From: Njordibacter sp937773555
GTDB lineage: Bacteria > Pseudomonadota > Gammaproteobacteria > Pseudomonadales > Balneatricaceae
DNA: 64,000 nucleotides
NCBI RefSeq assembly: GCF_047730085.1
Contig: NZ_CP159830.1
Coordinates: 1,054,001 to 1,118,000, forward strand
Direction of reading: 5' to 3'
Numbering within the stretch: position 1 is the first letter of the stretch; every line of letters starts with the position of its first letter. The notes below the pieces were generated by a model. That model ran no database searches. It was not told where the DNA came from and saw only the letters and a list, made by a program, of their open reading frames with translations. The translations under genes and the position numbers were made by a program. Shown here in pieces: positions 17,887 to 26,651 of the stretch.

Positions 17887-19804
17887 TTTAACGCCGCCTA
17901 CCAAACCAACTTTAGGGACCTGTTATTACCCTGAGCAATGGCCCAAAGAACAGTGGCAAAATGATGCACACCAGATGGTGGAACTTGGCTTAACTTGGGT
18001 TCGTATTGCCGAATTTTCATGGGGTGTGCTAGAACCAACACCGGGTGAGTTGTGTTGGCAATGGTTAGATGAGGCCATAGACGTGTTAGGCCAAGCAGGG
18101 CTGAAAGTAGTGCTTGGCACGCCCAGTGCTGCACCACCTAGGTGGATGCTTGATAAATGGCCCGACATGCTAGCAACAGATAATAGTGGTGATGCCAGAA
18201 AATTTGGTTCACGTAGGCATTACTGTTTTAGCCATCTTGGCTACCGTGAAGAATCGGTGCGCATGGCTGAGCTAATGGCCAAGCGTTATGGCAACAATCC
18301 CTATGTACAGGCTTGGCAAGTAGATAACGAATATGGTTGTCATGACACTACCTATTCATACAGTGATGCAGCCAAGAGGGGTTTTCGCGTTTGGTTGCAA
18401 CAGTATTATGCCAATATTGATGTGCTTAATGAAGCTTGGGGTAATGTGTTTTGGTCTATGCAATACAATAATTTTGAGCAAATAGAATTACCCAATGCCA
18501 CTGTCACCGAAGCTAATCCAGCTCACCATATGGCCTATCGACGTTTTAGTTCAGACCAAGTGTGTGATTTTAACTTAGCTCAAGTTGAGGCTATTAAGAC
18601 GTTTTCTAAGGCCCCTGTAAGCCATAATTTCATGGGTCGCATTACAGATTTTGATCATGCTGCTATGGCGCAAAATTTAGACTTTGTCACTTGGGACAGT
18701 TATCCCTTGGGTTTTTTAGAAGACCGTGTAAACGCAACTAGTGAGCACCAACGCCAATATGATCGCCAAGGCGATCCAGATTTTCAAGCCTTTCATCACG
18801 ACCTATACCGAGGTTTGGGTAATGGCCGTTGGTGGGTCATGGAACAGCAGCCTGGGCCAGTGAACTGGGCGCCTTATAATCCCGCACCCCTAGCTGGCAT
18901 GGTGCGTTTATGGAGCTGGGAAGCCTTGGCTCACGGAGCTGAAGCGGTGTGTTATTTTCGCTGGAGGCAAGCGCCTTTTGCTCAGGAACAAATGCATTCT
19001 GGGTTGTTGCGTCCGGACTCTAGCCTAGCGCCCTGTTATGCTGAAATCCGTCAGCTTGCACAAGAGATAGAACATTTTCCAATCAGTAAGTGCAAAGCAG
19101 ATATCGCGTTAGTGTTTGACTACACAGCTCAGTGGGCTTGGGAAATACAACCCCATGCTGCCAATACAAGTTATTTTGACCTGGTATTTGATTGCTATAA
19201 AGCACTGCGCAAGCAGGGATTGTCTGTGGATGTGCTGCCGCCTTCTGCGTTAGAAACTCAGAAGGTTTGTGACCAATATAAGGTGTTATGGGCACCGGGC
19301 TTGATGCACATGACTAAGCGTTTAAAAGACATATTAATACACGCCAAAGGTCATGTTGTTTGGGGCCCACGCAGCGCTGCTAAAACCAAAAATATGGCCA
19401 TTCCTGTGCCCTTACCACCAAACATTGATTCACTCAAAGTGACCGTGCAATCTTGTGAAAGCTTGCGCCCAGATAGGCCGATAGCTTTACATCAAGGTGG
19501 CTGTGTTATTAATTATCGGGAATTGTTGGACACTAATGCTAACGTTATTGAGCAAACTATGGATGGTGAACCTGTGTTAGTTCAACAAGACAAACAACTG
19601 TATTTAGCCGCATGGTTAGACCAAACCGGTTGGCAACGAGTGGTAAAAAGTGTTTGTGGCATGGCCCATGTACCTACCTTAGAAATGCCTGATGGGGTTC
19701 GTTGTCGTAACACTGGAACCCATCTATTTTGGTTTAACTATGATAATAAACCCCACCAAGTTAGTGAACAGCTATTGGAGCCAGGGGGTGTGTTGATCCA
19801 ATGA
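17876..19804 (+). CDS. Beta-galactosidase, GH42 family
   Basis: 642 residues. GH42 enzymes hydrolyse beta-galactosides with retention. Domain A is a TIM barrel starting LGTCYYPEQWP near residue 13; the acid/base Glu152 is in QVDNEYG and the nucleophile Glu323 in WVMEQQPG. The trimerisation domain (about 390-590) and a small C-terminal beta domain follow. No signal peptide, so it acts in the cytoplasm on imported disaccharides or oligosaccharides. The gene overlaps the lactonase gene by 11 bases and the mutarotase gene by 4 (ATGA). Confidence 0.93.
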   Translation: MTTDLTPPTKPTLGTCYYPEQWPKEQWQNDAHQMVELGLTWVRIAEFSWGVLEPTPGELCWQWLDEAIDVLGQAGLKVVLGTPSAAPPRWMLDKWPDMLATDNSGDARKFGSRRHYCFSHLGYREESVRMAELMAKRYGNNPYVQAWQVDNEYGCHDTTYSYSDAAKRGFRVWLQQYYANIDVLNEAWGNVFWSMQYNNFEQIELPNATVTEANPAHHMAYRRFSSDQVCDFNLAQVEAIKTFSKAPVSHNFMGRITDFDHAAMAQNLDFVTWDSYPLGFLEDRVNATSEHQRQYDRQGDPDFQAFHHDLYRGLGNGRWWVMEQQPGPVNWAPYNPAPLAGMVRLWSWEALAHGAEAVCYFRWRQAPFAQEQMHSGLLRPDSSLAPCYAEIRQLAQEIEHFPISKCKADIALVFDYTAQWAWEIQPHAANTSYFDLVFDCYKALRKQGLSVDVLPPSALETQKVCDQYKVLWAPGLMHMTKRLKDILIHAKGHVVWGPRSAAKTKNMAIPVPLPPNIDSLKVTVQSCESLRPDRPIALHQGGCVINYRELLDTNANVIEQTMDGEPVLVQQDKQLYLAAWLDQTGWQRVVKSVCGMAHVPTLEMPDGVRCRNTGTHLFWFNYDNKPHQVSEQLLEPGGVLIQ

Positions 19805-20826
19805 ATGTCCAGCCTTGTGCAATAGCACCTGATGGCAGTGACATAGTCTCGGTAACCATTGGTGATCATTTGCTTCAGGCAACGGTGATCAGCTTTGGCG
19901 CATGCTTACAAGATCTGCGGTTAAGAAACGTTGACTACCCGCTGGTACTGGGTTACGCCGACGCAGCTGATTACATTGGTAATGCGTCTTACTTTGGCGC
20001 AGTAGTAGGGCGCAATGCCAACCGCATTGCCCATGGACGTTGCGCCATCAGTGGCCAAAAACGTCACCTAACCAAAGCCGACAATGATCAACACCAATTA
20101 CATGGTGGCCCCAAAGGGAGTAGTTTTCGTAACTGGCAGCTGGTGTCTGCAACGACCAACCAAGTAGTATTACAAGACCGCCTTCCTCATGGTCACATGG
20201 GTTACCCTGGCAATTTAGACGTGCAAGTCACCTACACCATTGAACCGCATGTATTGGATGTACAAATAGAAGCTCGCACAGATCAAACAACCTTGTGTAA
20301 CTTTGCGCTGCACAATTACTTTAATTTAGACAATTCCTTAACCCTAACTGACCATTTTTTACGTGTGTTTGCAGCAACCTATTTGCCTACAGATCTAAGT
20401 GGTATTCCTCTTGGCTACGAGGCTAATGTGTGCAACACGGGGTATGATTATAGGCAAATAAAACCGGTTAAACATCAGGCTATCCAAGCCCCATTAGATC
20501 ACAATTTTTGTATTTCAAGGGCGCCTGGTAAGATGAGGGCTTTAGCAGACCTTCAATCCTGCTCTTCTGGTTTACATATGCAGGTGTTAAGCACTGAAGC
20601 AGGCCTGCAAGTTTATGACGCTGCGCATGTCTGCGTGGCTGCTAAAAAATCATTACATGGGCGTTCTTACTCTGCGTTATCAGGGCTGGCGTTGGAACCA
20701 CAAGGCTGGCCGAATGCTGTTAACCAAAGCGAATTCCCCAACCCTATTTTGCACCCTAGTAAGGTCTATTTTCAGCATACGCGCTATAAATTTGATACTA
20801 AATTAGACGAGCCTTCAGCCATTTAA
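19801..20826 (+). CDS. galM: Aldose 1-epimerase (galactose mutarotase)
   Basis: 341 residues, GalM family. It interconverts alpha- and beta-galactose so that both forms released by the galactosidases can be oxidised. Seen: FGAVVGRNANRIAHG near residue 65, HQLHGGPKG near 97 with a substrate-binding His, the catalytic His in LHNYFNL near 175, and the catalytic Glu in LALEPQGWPNAVN near 300. It is the last gene of the operon, starting inside the beta-galactosidase stop. No clear terminator is seen in the 140 bases before the tRNA gene. Confidence 0.93.
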   Translation: MNVQPCAIAPDGSDIVSVTIGDHLLQATVISFGACLQDLRLRNVDYPLVLGYADAADYIGNASYFGAVVGRNANRIAHGRCAISGQKRHLTKADNDQHQLHGGPKGSSFRNWQLVSATTNQVVLQDRLPHGHMGYPGNLDVQVTYTIEPHVLDVQIEARTDQTTLCNFALHNYFNLDNSLTLTDHFLRVFAATYLPTDLSGIPLGYEANVCNTGYDYRQIKPVKHQAIQAPLDHNFCISRAPGKMRALADLQSCSSGLHMQVLSTEAGLQVYDAAHVCVAAKKSLHGRSYSALSGLALEPQGWPNAVNQSEFPNPILHPSKVYFQHTRYKFDTKLDEPSAI

Positions 20827-20901
20827 CCAAAGGAGTATCTGAGCCTTATTGTGGATGTAAATGGGTGATCAAAAATACATACAATTTGACATGGAAAGCA
20901 G

Positions 20902-20930
20902 TTTACAATGCCCTAAAATCTTTGTATCAT
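20902..20930 (+). promoter_or_regulatory. Promoter of tRNA-Val
   Basis: TTTACA (20902-20907), a 17-base spacer ending in TG, and TATCAT (20925-20930). The tRNA begins 40 bases downstream. Confidence 0.6.
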
Positions 20931-20969
20931 CCGACCCCAATGACTTATCGACTAGGTCAAAAATTTTCT

Positions 20970-21046
20970 AGGACTATAGCTCAGTTGGTTAGAGCGCATC
21001 GTTGACATCGATGAGGTCGGCGATTCGAATTCGCCTAGTCCTACCA
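20970..21046 (+). tRNA. tRNA-Val (anticodon GAC)
   Basis: A 77-base cloverleaf with encoded CCA. Acceptor strands AGGACTA and TAGTCCT pair fully, the D stem is GCTC/GAGC, the anticodon stem CATCG/CGATG encloses loop TTGACAT with anticodon GAC at 21004-21006, and the T arm is GGCGA-TTCGAAT-TCGCC. Discriminator A and CCA end at 21046. It reads GUC and GUU valine codons. Confidence 0.97.
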
Positions 21047-21063
21047 TATTAAGCAATAATAAC

Positions 21064-21100
21064 AGCCACTAAGGGTAACCCCTGGTGGCTTTTTTATTTT
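21064..21100 (+). terminator. Rho-independent terminator after tRNA-Val
   Basis: AGCCAC at 21064-21069 pairs with GTGGCT at 21085-21090, extended by GGG/CCC around a short loop, followed by a run of T to about 21100. Confidence 0.85.
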
Positions 21101-21191
21101 AATAAGGGGGTGTTTGTACATTTGAAGCACACCAAGGCTGGTTCCACTCCTTCAGCTACCTTCGTTACATTATTTACTTTTGTCATATTGT

Positions 21192-21830
21192 TTAACTATT
21201 TTTAGCAAGCCAATCTGCATAAATACGCTGTATGCTTGGGCGAGACATTGTGGCGTGTGCAACTCGCTTCACGTTAGGGAATTCGCTGATATCAGGATGC
21301 CCTAAGTTTGGGCTTAACCAAGTAGTTAACATGAAAAGGTATATATCGACTGCACTAAAGTATTTACCCAACACCCAGTCATTGTTACCAATCTGATCAT
21401 CAATGACTTGCCAAGTTTCCCGTAGGCGCCTTATGCCACGCTTTTGAGCACTTGCTTCGGCTTCAGGCATGTCTACAAACCGATCTGGGTAATAGGTTGT
21501 TTGAAACGCAGTTTGTACAGAGCTAGAAAAATACACCAAAGTTTGTAAGTACAACCCACGAGTTACGTCATCAAGCTTTGGCGCAAGATTTGCTTCGGAA
21601 TGTCGGTCGCACAGAAATATGGTAATTGCCGCACACTCGTACATCCCCGTGCCATCATACATGAGCACAGGTACCCAGCCATTTGGGTTTATCTCTAATT
21701 GCTTGGCGGGTCTTGGTTTGCTCCGGTCTGTCGTAGACTCAATTAATTCATAGTGGACGCCAAGTTCTTCTAACATGACACGAATGCCCTGAGCCGCACT
21801 TTCACTTGCATAAAATAATTTATAATCCAT
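21192..21830 (-). CDS. Glutathione S-transferase family protein
   Basis: 212 residues with the GST layout: thioredoxin-like N-terminal domain (1-80) starting YKLFYASESAAQGIRVML, where Ser is the likely glutathione-activating residue; the cis-Pro in NGWVPVL near 53; the glutathione gamma-glutamyl contact region ECAAIT near 66; and an all-helical C-terminal domain (about 90-205) with a DIYLFMLTTWL helix. It is convergent with the tRNA transcript. The beta/zeta-like style cannot be refined without an alignment, and no substrate is suggested by the neighbours. Confidence 0.85.
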   Translation of the reverse strand: MDYKLFYASESAAQGIRVMLEELGVHYELIESTTDRSKPRPAKQLEINPNGWVPVLMYDGTGMYECAAITIFLCDRHSEANLAPKLDDVTRGLYLQTLVYFSSSVQTAFQTTYYPDRFVDMPEAEASAQKRGIRRLRETWQVIDDQIGNNDWVLGKYFSAVDIYLFMLTTWLSPNLGHPDISEFPNVKRVAHATMSRPSIQRIYADWLAKNS

Positions 21831-22319
21831 TACGTTTTACCTTTTTACCAACACCGTTTTATCGTGTCCCTTGAACACATAGGATGTTGGTTGTTTTTAA
21901 AAGTTTGGTTATTACCCCTATTGCTGCCAATGCAGACATAGCCTACTACCGTGTTCAACAATGCTATTCAAGCATACATTAGTTCATTAATGCTGGTATC
22001 CATAATAGTTTGTTTTCCTTAATCGTGGGAAAAGGTAACGCAATGGTGGGAAAGTGTGTATCGCTTATACGAGCAATATTCACTGCAACAGCAAAGAAAT
22101 CTACCCTACTGCAGTATACCTATACACTGGTTATGACCGATTTAGGCGTATTAATTTAATGGGGCTTTAGTTGTTCTTAAAAGAGAAACAGTCTTTTTAT
22201 AAAAGCACTGTTTATCACTTAAATAGCTATAGTTATGGTGTACCTCTTTTATAGGCCTGCGTTACACCACAAAGACCGAATCAAACCTTTGTTTAAATAA
22301 ACAGTAGAGAAAACATATC
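21831..22319. other. Intergenic region, no gene seen
   Basis: 489 bases between the GST start and the azoreductase remnant. No open frame of note. A 7-base inverted repeat, AAACAGT/ACTGTTT, lies near 22186-22213 around a T/A-rich centre and could be an operator; nothing stronger is visible. Confidence 0.4.
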
Positions 22320-22916
22320 ATGACCAACCAACTACTAAGAATTGATGCCAGTATGCGTAAAAGTGGCTCTTACAGCCGTAAACTGGGTGATTGACTTGTT
22401 GAGCAACTTCAAACGCAACAACCACATGCGCTAACAGAGCGGGACTTAGCGGACGGTGTGCCACATATTAATGAAGCATGGATAAATGCCAACTTCACTG
22501 ATATTAGTGAGCGCAGTACCCAACAGCGGTCGGTTTTATCCTATTCTGATGTATTGGTCAGTGAATTGGAAAGTGCTGATGTAGTTGTGATTGGTTTACC
22601 CATTTATAACTTTGGTGTGCCGGCAGCATTTAAAGTGTGGATTGATCAAATAGTCAGAGCTAAGCGAACCTTCCGCTAAGGTAAAAACGGCTCTGAGGGT
22701 TTGTTGGAAAATACAAAGGCCTATATTATTTTGAGTTCTGGTGGTACTCAATTGGGCAGCGATATTGATTTTGTTTCTGGTTATATCCGCCATGTATTAG
22801 GGTTTATTGGTATTGACGATGTAACGTTTATTAATAGTAGTAGCATTGGCAGGGATGAAGAGAAGGTTTTGACCAATGCCCATATCGCCATTGATGGTAT
22901 TAGAACCGCTGCTTAG
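22320..22916 (+). pseudogene. azoR: FMN-dependent NADH azoreductase, two in-frame stop codons
   Basis: One continuous frame of 199 codons from ATG 22320 matches the AzoR/AcpD flavodoxin-fold family over its whole length: RIDASMRKSGSYSRKLGD at the FMN-phosphate loop, PIYNFGVPAAFKVWIDQIVRAKRTFR, and GFIGIDDVTFINSSSIG near the end. It is broken by TGA at codon 25 (22392-22394) and TAA at codon 120 (22677-22679), the latter at the Tyr of the TFRY motif that is conserved in E. coli AzoR. There are no frameshifts, so decay looks recent. The intact enzyme would reduce quinones and azo compounds. Read-through seems unlikely with two different stops. Confidence 0.85.
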
Positions 22917-23756
22917 CGAGTAACGATACGGATTGTTGAAGTGATGTAATTACTAGGCACACAAAGGCCTACCTAACCACATGGCGCCTAAACCCCACCT
23001 AAGCACCAGCTAAGCATTAGGCGCCCACATTACAATACATCTAGTAGCACATCCCCCAAAGACCCCTCCAAAGGGCTTCCTATGGCTTTTCTAAAAAAGT
23101 AAAATTAGCTTTTTGAGTATGGCCGTGGCAGCTAAAGCTATCGCTTAAAAACGCCATGCTTTCGCCCACGCCTTCTTTAAAAGACGCAACCGTTGCAGCA
23201 TCAGCACTGACGCCCGGCCCCAGAATGGGACTGCATAGACAAATACCAGCTAGGCATCATGGGCAGTTTGATTGCAGACGCTCATGATTTTATGAGTTTT
23301 AAATATGGGCTTGTTTTACGTGAAAAAAACAGCTCAATCACGCTTTAGACACCATGAAAGAGCAACACAAAGCCATAAGAGATGATGGTGGAAAAGTCAC
23401 GTCCACCTCAACAGTGCCGCGTGCACTATTGGGATTTAGAAAAACTCCCAAAGTAACTGTAAAAACGCACTTTCTAGGCTTTGAATTAGTGGCTCATGAA
23501 TCACTTTAGGGTATGGTGTTTCACAAGTTAATTAACGCCTTATACCTTTAACTGGCTCTCCATACAGCATAGCTTTGTTTTAAAAATAAGGAGCGCAAAC
23601 CGCTCTTTTTTTGTAACGGGGCTCCTAGTGTTCAAATAATGCACATCAAAACGCCTTCACTTTCAGTAGGTTGTGAGTTAGTGTTTTTGTAGGAAAAAAT
23701 AATAGAGCGGCTGGTTAATAATTATTATGAGTGCCGGCAGGCCTCATAAATGTACT
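22917..23756. other. Decayed intergenic region left of the integron array
   Basis: 840 bases without an intact gene. It holds a 9-base inverted repeat GGCGCCTAA/TTAGGCGCC (22983-23025); a minus-strand open stretch ending at 23080, open back to about 23250 (containing SPILGPGVSADAATVASF), with no start; and two short plus-strand frames in different phases (23259-23348 and 23354 to about 23509) that look like one frameshifted remnant. None is recognised. No integron integrase motif (tyrosine recombinase HxLRHSFAT-like) was found on either strand. Confidence 0.45.
23591..23612 (+). terminator. Small rho-independent terminator
   Basis: GAGCG-CAAAC-CGCTC followed by seven T. It lies downstream of the decayed plus-strand frames and upstream of the first cassette gene. 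Confidence 0.6.
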
Positions 23757-23787
23757 GTTATGTTTTTACGAAGTTGGGCACTATTAA

Positions 23788-24921
23788 ATGAATATTGCAA
23801 TAATTGGAGCTGGAATAGGAGGACTTACAACCGCTTTGTTCCTAGAGAAACTTGGGGTTCCAGTTCAAATCTTTGAGCAATCTTCCGTAATAAAACCTAT
23901 TGGTGCTGGCATCATTTTAGCTCACAACGCAATGCAAGTTTTTGATGAGCTGGGTTTAAAAGAGTCAATAACAAACTTAGGTAACCCTTTAACGTCAATT
24001 AATATTACTACCGAAAAGTTAGAGATTATTAAAAAAATTGATACCCAGCATTTCGACAAGAAATTTGATGCTAATAGTGTTGCAATTCAGCGCGGTGTAT
24101 TACAAGAGTTCCTTATCAACAAACTCCAAACTAATTGCCTTCATCTGAACAAAAAAGTTATTGATTTTAAAATGGGAATAAAGAATGAAGTTGTATTTTC
24201 TGATGGTGACGAAAGGACGTTTGATATAGTTATAGCCGCCGATGGCATTCATTCTATTATTAGGAATAAAGCGTTTAGTAAAAGTATTATTCGAAACCCA
24301 AACCAGACCTGCTGGAGGGGAATATCAAACACTATGTTACCTATGAAATTTCACACTGAATTGAATGAAATGTGGGGAGAAGGCTCTAGGTTTGGTTTTG
24401 TCAAAATATCAAGAGATGAAGTTTATTGGTATGCTTTACATAGTTCCCATAAACGATTAGAAAAAAGTGATTTATTAGCTCATTTTGAAGATTATGATCC
24501 TATTGTGAGTAATGTCATATCAAAAACTGAATTAGATAAAATGTTTCAAAGTGAAATCCTTGATTTGAAGCCTATCCCTTCTTGGTTTAAAAATAATGTA
24601 TGCCTATTGGGTGATGCAGCACATGCCACTACTCCTAATATGGGTCAAGGAGCATGCCAAGCAATTGAAGATGCTCATATTATCAGTCACTACATCAGTA
24701 AATACGATCCTGCTATCGCTTTTTCAAAATATGAAAGTCTAAGAAAAGCTAAAGCTGACATGATTGTAGATATGAGTTGGAGACTTGGATCTATTTCACA
24801 AATACAAAACCCATTTTTTCGTGCATTTAGAAATTTTGCTATAAGGGCAATCCCTCGTAAATATAATATAAAACAGTCAGAAAAAATTTATCAATTAGCG
24901 GAACTTTATAATAACAGTTGA
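23788..24921 (+). CDS. FAD-dependent monooxygenase (integron cassette 1)
   Basis: 377 residues, group A flavoprotein hydroxylase. Seen: Rossmann GAGIGG at residues 7-12, the DG motif AADGIHSIIR near 150, and the GD motif LLGDAAHATTPNMGQGACQAIEDA near 273 that binds FAD ribityl. Such enzymes hydroxylate aromatic rings or small ring compounds with NAD(P)H and oxygen. The gene is markedly AT-rich against the chromosome and has no clear ribosome site before ATG 23788, as is common for cassette genes. The drug-modifying relative TetX was considered, but its diagnostic segments are not obvious. Substrate unknown. Confidence 0.82.
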   Translation: MNIAIIGAGIGGLTTALFLEKLGVPVQIFEQSSVIKPIGAGIILAHNAMQVFDELGLKESITNLGNPLTSINITTEKLEIIKKIDTQHFDKKFDANSVAIQRGVLQEFLINKLQTNCLHLNKKVIDFKMGIKNEVVFSDGDERTFDIVIAADGIHSIIRNKAFSKSIIRNPNQTCWRGISNTMLPMKFHTELNEMWGEGSRFGFVKISRDEVYWYALHSSHKRLEKSDLLAHFEDYDPIVSNVISKTELDKMFQSEILDLKPIPSWFKNNVCLLGDAAHATTPNMGQGACQAIEDAHIISHYISKYDPAIAFSKYESLRKAKADMIVDMSWRLGSISQIQNPFFRAFRNFAIRAIPRKYNIKQSEKIYQLAELYNNS

Positions 24922-24924
24922 AAA

Positions 24925-25024
24925 ACATAACAAGGCATTTAAACGGAACTAAAACAGTGGGTTATGTTCCGCTTCGCTACACAGTATCACCCACAATTTT
25001 AGTCCGCTTAATGCGGCGTTATGT
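24925..25024 (+). repeat. attC site 1
   Basis: Starts ACATAAC and ends GTTATGT, with inner pairing arms including GTGGGT/ACCCAC and GCCGC-type flanks. Very similar to attC site 2, so these two cassettes probably come from the same attC lineage. Confidence 0.88.
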
Positions 25025-25041
25025 GTTCTAGGAGTTGTTCA

Positions 25042-25488
25042 GTGAAAGTATTAAAAGTAGCGGGTGTTCTTACTGCAATTACATCTATCATGCATGTTGC
25101 GATTATCGTTGGTGGGGCTGATTGGTATCGTTTCTTCGGGGCTGGTGAAGAAATGGCAGTTATGAATGAGCAAGGTTCTATTTACCCTGCAGTTATAACT
25201 GGTGTAATTGCCATAATACTTGCCATATGGTCTGCTTATGCCTTTTCTGGGGCTAAAGTATTAAGGAAGCTCCCACTTACGAAAATTGTGCTTTCGTTGA
25301 TTGCCACAGTATTTTTAGCTAGAGGTTTGTTGGGTATTCCTGCTGTAATTTATTCTGACTCTACATATATGTCAGAACTGGCTGAAAGCATGATGTTTAT
25401 GGTTGTATCATCGTTAATTAGCTTCATTATCGGTAGTTGCTATGGACTAGGTGCTTATAAGTTTAAATCCGATTCATCAAACACATAA
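25042..25488 (+). CDS. Small four-helix membrane protein (integron cassette 2)
   Basis: 148 residues from GTG 25042, chosen for its AGGAG box seven bases upstream; the ATG at 25021 lies inside the attC core. The protein has about four hydrophobic helices (residues 5-25, 48-70, 80-102 and 116-140) and little else, ending -SSNT. The family is not recognised by name. It is likely an inner-membrane protein of a type often found in marine integron cassettes. The stop codon TAA is supplied by the ACATAAC box of attC site 2. Confidence 0.7.
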   Translation: MKVLKVAGVLTAITSIMHVAIIVGGADWYRFFGAGEEMAVMNEQGSIYPAVITGVIAIILAIWSAYAFSGAKVLRKLPLTKIVLSLIATVFLARGLLGIPAVIYSDSTYMSELAESMMFMVVSSLISFIIGSCYGLGAYKFKSDSSNT

Positions 25489-25577
25489 CAAGGCATTTAA
25501 ATGGAACAAAAACAGTGGGTTTCGCTTCGCTACACATTTTAACCCACTATTTTTGTCCGCTTAATGTAGCGTTATGC
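25483..25577 (+). repeat. attC site 2
   Basis: ACATAAC to GTTATGC, 95 bases. Shares long stretches with attC site 1 (AAGGCATTTAAA, CAGTGGGTT, GCTTCGCTACACA, GTCCGCTTAATG). Contains the stop codon of cassette gene 2. Confidence 0.88.
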
Positions 25578-25589
25578 GCAAGGAAATTT

Positions 25590-26219
25590 ATGTCGGAAGA
25601 ATTAACTAACAACGAAAAAAGAGACCTTGTTCTTCAAGCAGGAATGCAATTAGTTCCATATGTTGGAGGGCCAATGGCCTCCCTGTACTTCGGAACAAAG
25701 CAAGAAAAGCGCTTCAAGCGCCTTGAGTCGTTTTATCAAGAGCTTGCAGGCGACATCGTAAATATCAAAGAATCAATAAAACCAGTTGATGAACAAAATT
25801 CAGTCGCTTTAGAAGCACTCATGGAGTCACTTCACGAAAAAGTGGAAGTTGAGCCCACTTTGGAGAAGCGAGAATTTTTCAAAAATTACTTTAAAAACAC
25901 CCTTAAAAGTCCTGTTTCGAACAACTACGATGAGCGCAAATATTTTCTTGATTCACTAGGCGATATGTCACTTTTAGAGTGTGAAATTCTAGCGTTCATA
26001 AAAACACAGACACGACAAACTCAAGTTGGAGCAATAAATAAACCGAACGTTGACCAATATGCAATTGTTGGAATAATCGGTCGCCTCAAGTCTCGAGGGT
26101 TTTTAACTGCCGCACAAGGTTCTTTCTCAATTGGCGGTGGAGCCGATAACTCACTTCAGGAGTTGGTGTCAATCTCACCTTACGGAGATCGTTTTTGTTC
26201 ATTCTGTTTAAGCGCATAA
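25590..26219 (+). CDS. Unrecognised protein (integron cassette 3)
   Basis: 209 residues from ATG 25590, with AAGGA just upstream; the longer frame from 25515 runs through attC site 2 and is rejected. After a charged start, residues 15-38 (QAGMQLVPYVGGPMASLYFG) form a glycine-rich amphipathic or membrane-dipping hairpin, followed by a charged helix (KQEKRFKRLESFYQEL). The rest is mostly helical, and the end resembles a small winged-helix layout (VGIIGRLKSRGFLTAA). No function is known to me. Stop TAA lies in the GCATAAC box of attC site 3. Confidence 0.7.
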   Translation: MSEELTNNEKRDLVLQAGMQLVPYVGGPMASLYFGTKQEKRFKRLESFYQELAGDIVNIKESIKPVDEQNSVALEALMESLHEKVEVEPTLEKREFFKNYFKNTLKSPVSNNYDERKYFLDSLGDMSLLECEILAFIKTQTRQTQVGAINKPNVDQYAIVGIIGRLKSRGFLTAAQGSFSIGGGADNSLQELVSISPYGDRFCSFCLSA

Positions 26220-26288
26220 CAAATCAATCAACTTCGCGCCTACGGCGCCGGACGCAGCAGAGCTGCGCCGGTTATTGAGGCGTTAAAG
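26214..26288 (+). repeat. attC site 3
   Basis: GCATAAC to GTTAAAG, 75 bases, strongly palindromic (GCGCC...GGCGC, GCAGCAGAGCTGC). Nearly the same as attC site 7, suggesting a shared source. Confidence 0.9.
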
Positions 26289-26307
26289 CACCAAGCAGGA
26301 ATAGCTA

Positions 26308-26601
26308 ATGCACGGATATATAGTTGTAGATGTAAATATTAAAGATATGGAAGGGTTCATGGAGTACGTTTCTCGTATTCCCGAGATCATAGGAAAACAT
26401 GGCGGAAGGTTTATCGTAAAAGGCGCAGAGCCAAATGTAGTTCGAGAAAGTAGTAATATTCCTCAATACTTAGTTGTTATCGAGTTTCCGTCAGTTGAGG
26501 CCGCTGATAGTTTCATTGAAGAGCGTTCAAAATCCGATCTTATCGAAATATTTAATCGTTCTACCGAGGGCCGAATACTTCGTGTTGAGGGTTGCATTTA
26601 G
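26308..26601 (+). CDS. DUF1330 family protein (integron cassette 4)
   Basis: 97 residues with a dimeric alpha/beta-barrel-like (ferredoxin-like) fold: GYIVVDVNIKDMEGFMEYV at the start, GGRFIVKGAEP near residue 33, VVIEFPSVEAADSFIEE near 56. This matches DUF1330, a family of small proteins without settled function that are common in integrons and environmental bacteria. An AGGA box lies seven bases before ATG 26308. A catalytic role is not clear. Confidence 0.82.
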   Translation: MHGYIVVDVNIKDMEGFMEYVSRIPEIIGKHGGRFIVKGAEPNVVRESSNIPQYLVVIEFPSVEAADSFIEERSKSDLIEIFNRSTEGRILRVEGCI

Positions 26602-26651
26602 TTTCTTATAAATGCAATTCAAAAAACGAAAATGGTTAACCTAGGGCATAG

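Noticed and set aside
22392..22394. TGA in the azoreductase frame as a selenocysteine codon
   Set aside because: No SECIS-like hairpin was noted, the position is not a Cys/Sec site in the family, and a second stop (TAA) interrupts the same frame.
22917..23787. Integron integrase gene or remnant
   Set aside because: Neither strand shows tyrosine-recombinase motifs; the broken frames present do not resemble intI.
23788..24921. First cassette as a TetX tetracycline-inactivating enzyme
   Set aside because: It shares only the general FAD monooxygenase motifs; the region after the GD motif differs from TetX as I know it, so no resistance call is made.
25515..25589. Upstream extension of cassette gene 3 through attC site 2
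   Set aside because: The extension is the recombination site read as protein; ATG 25590 has its own ribosome site.
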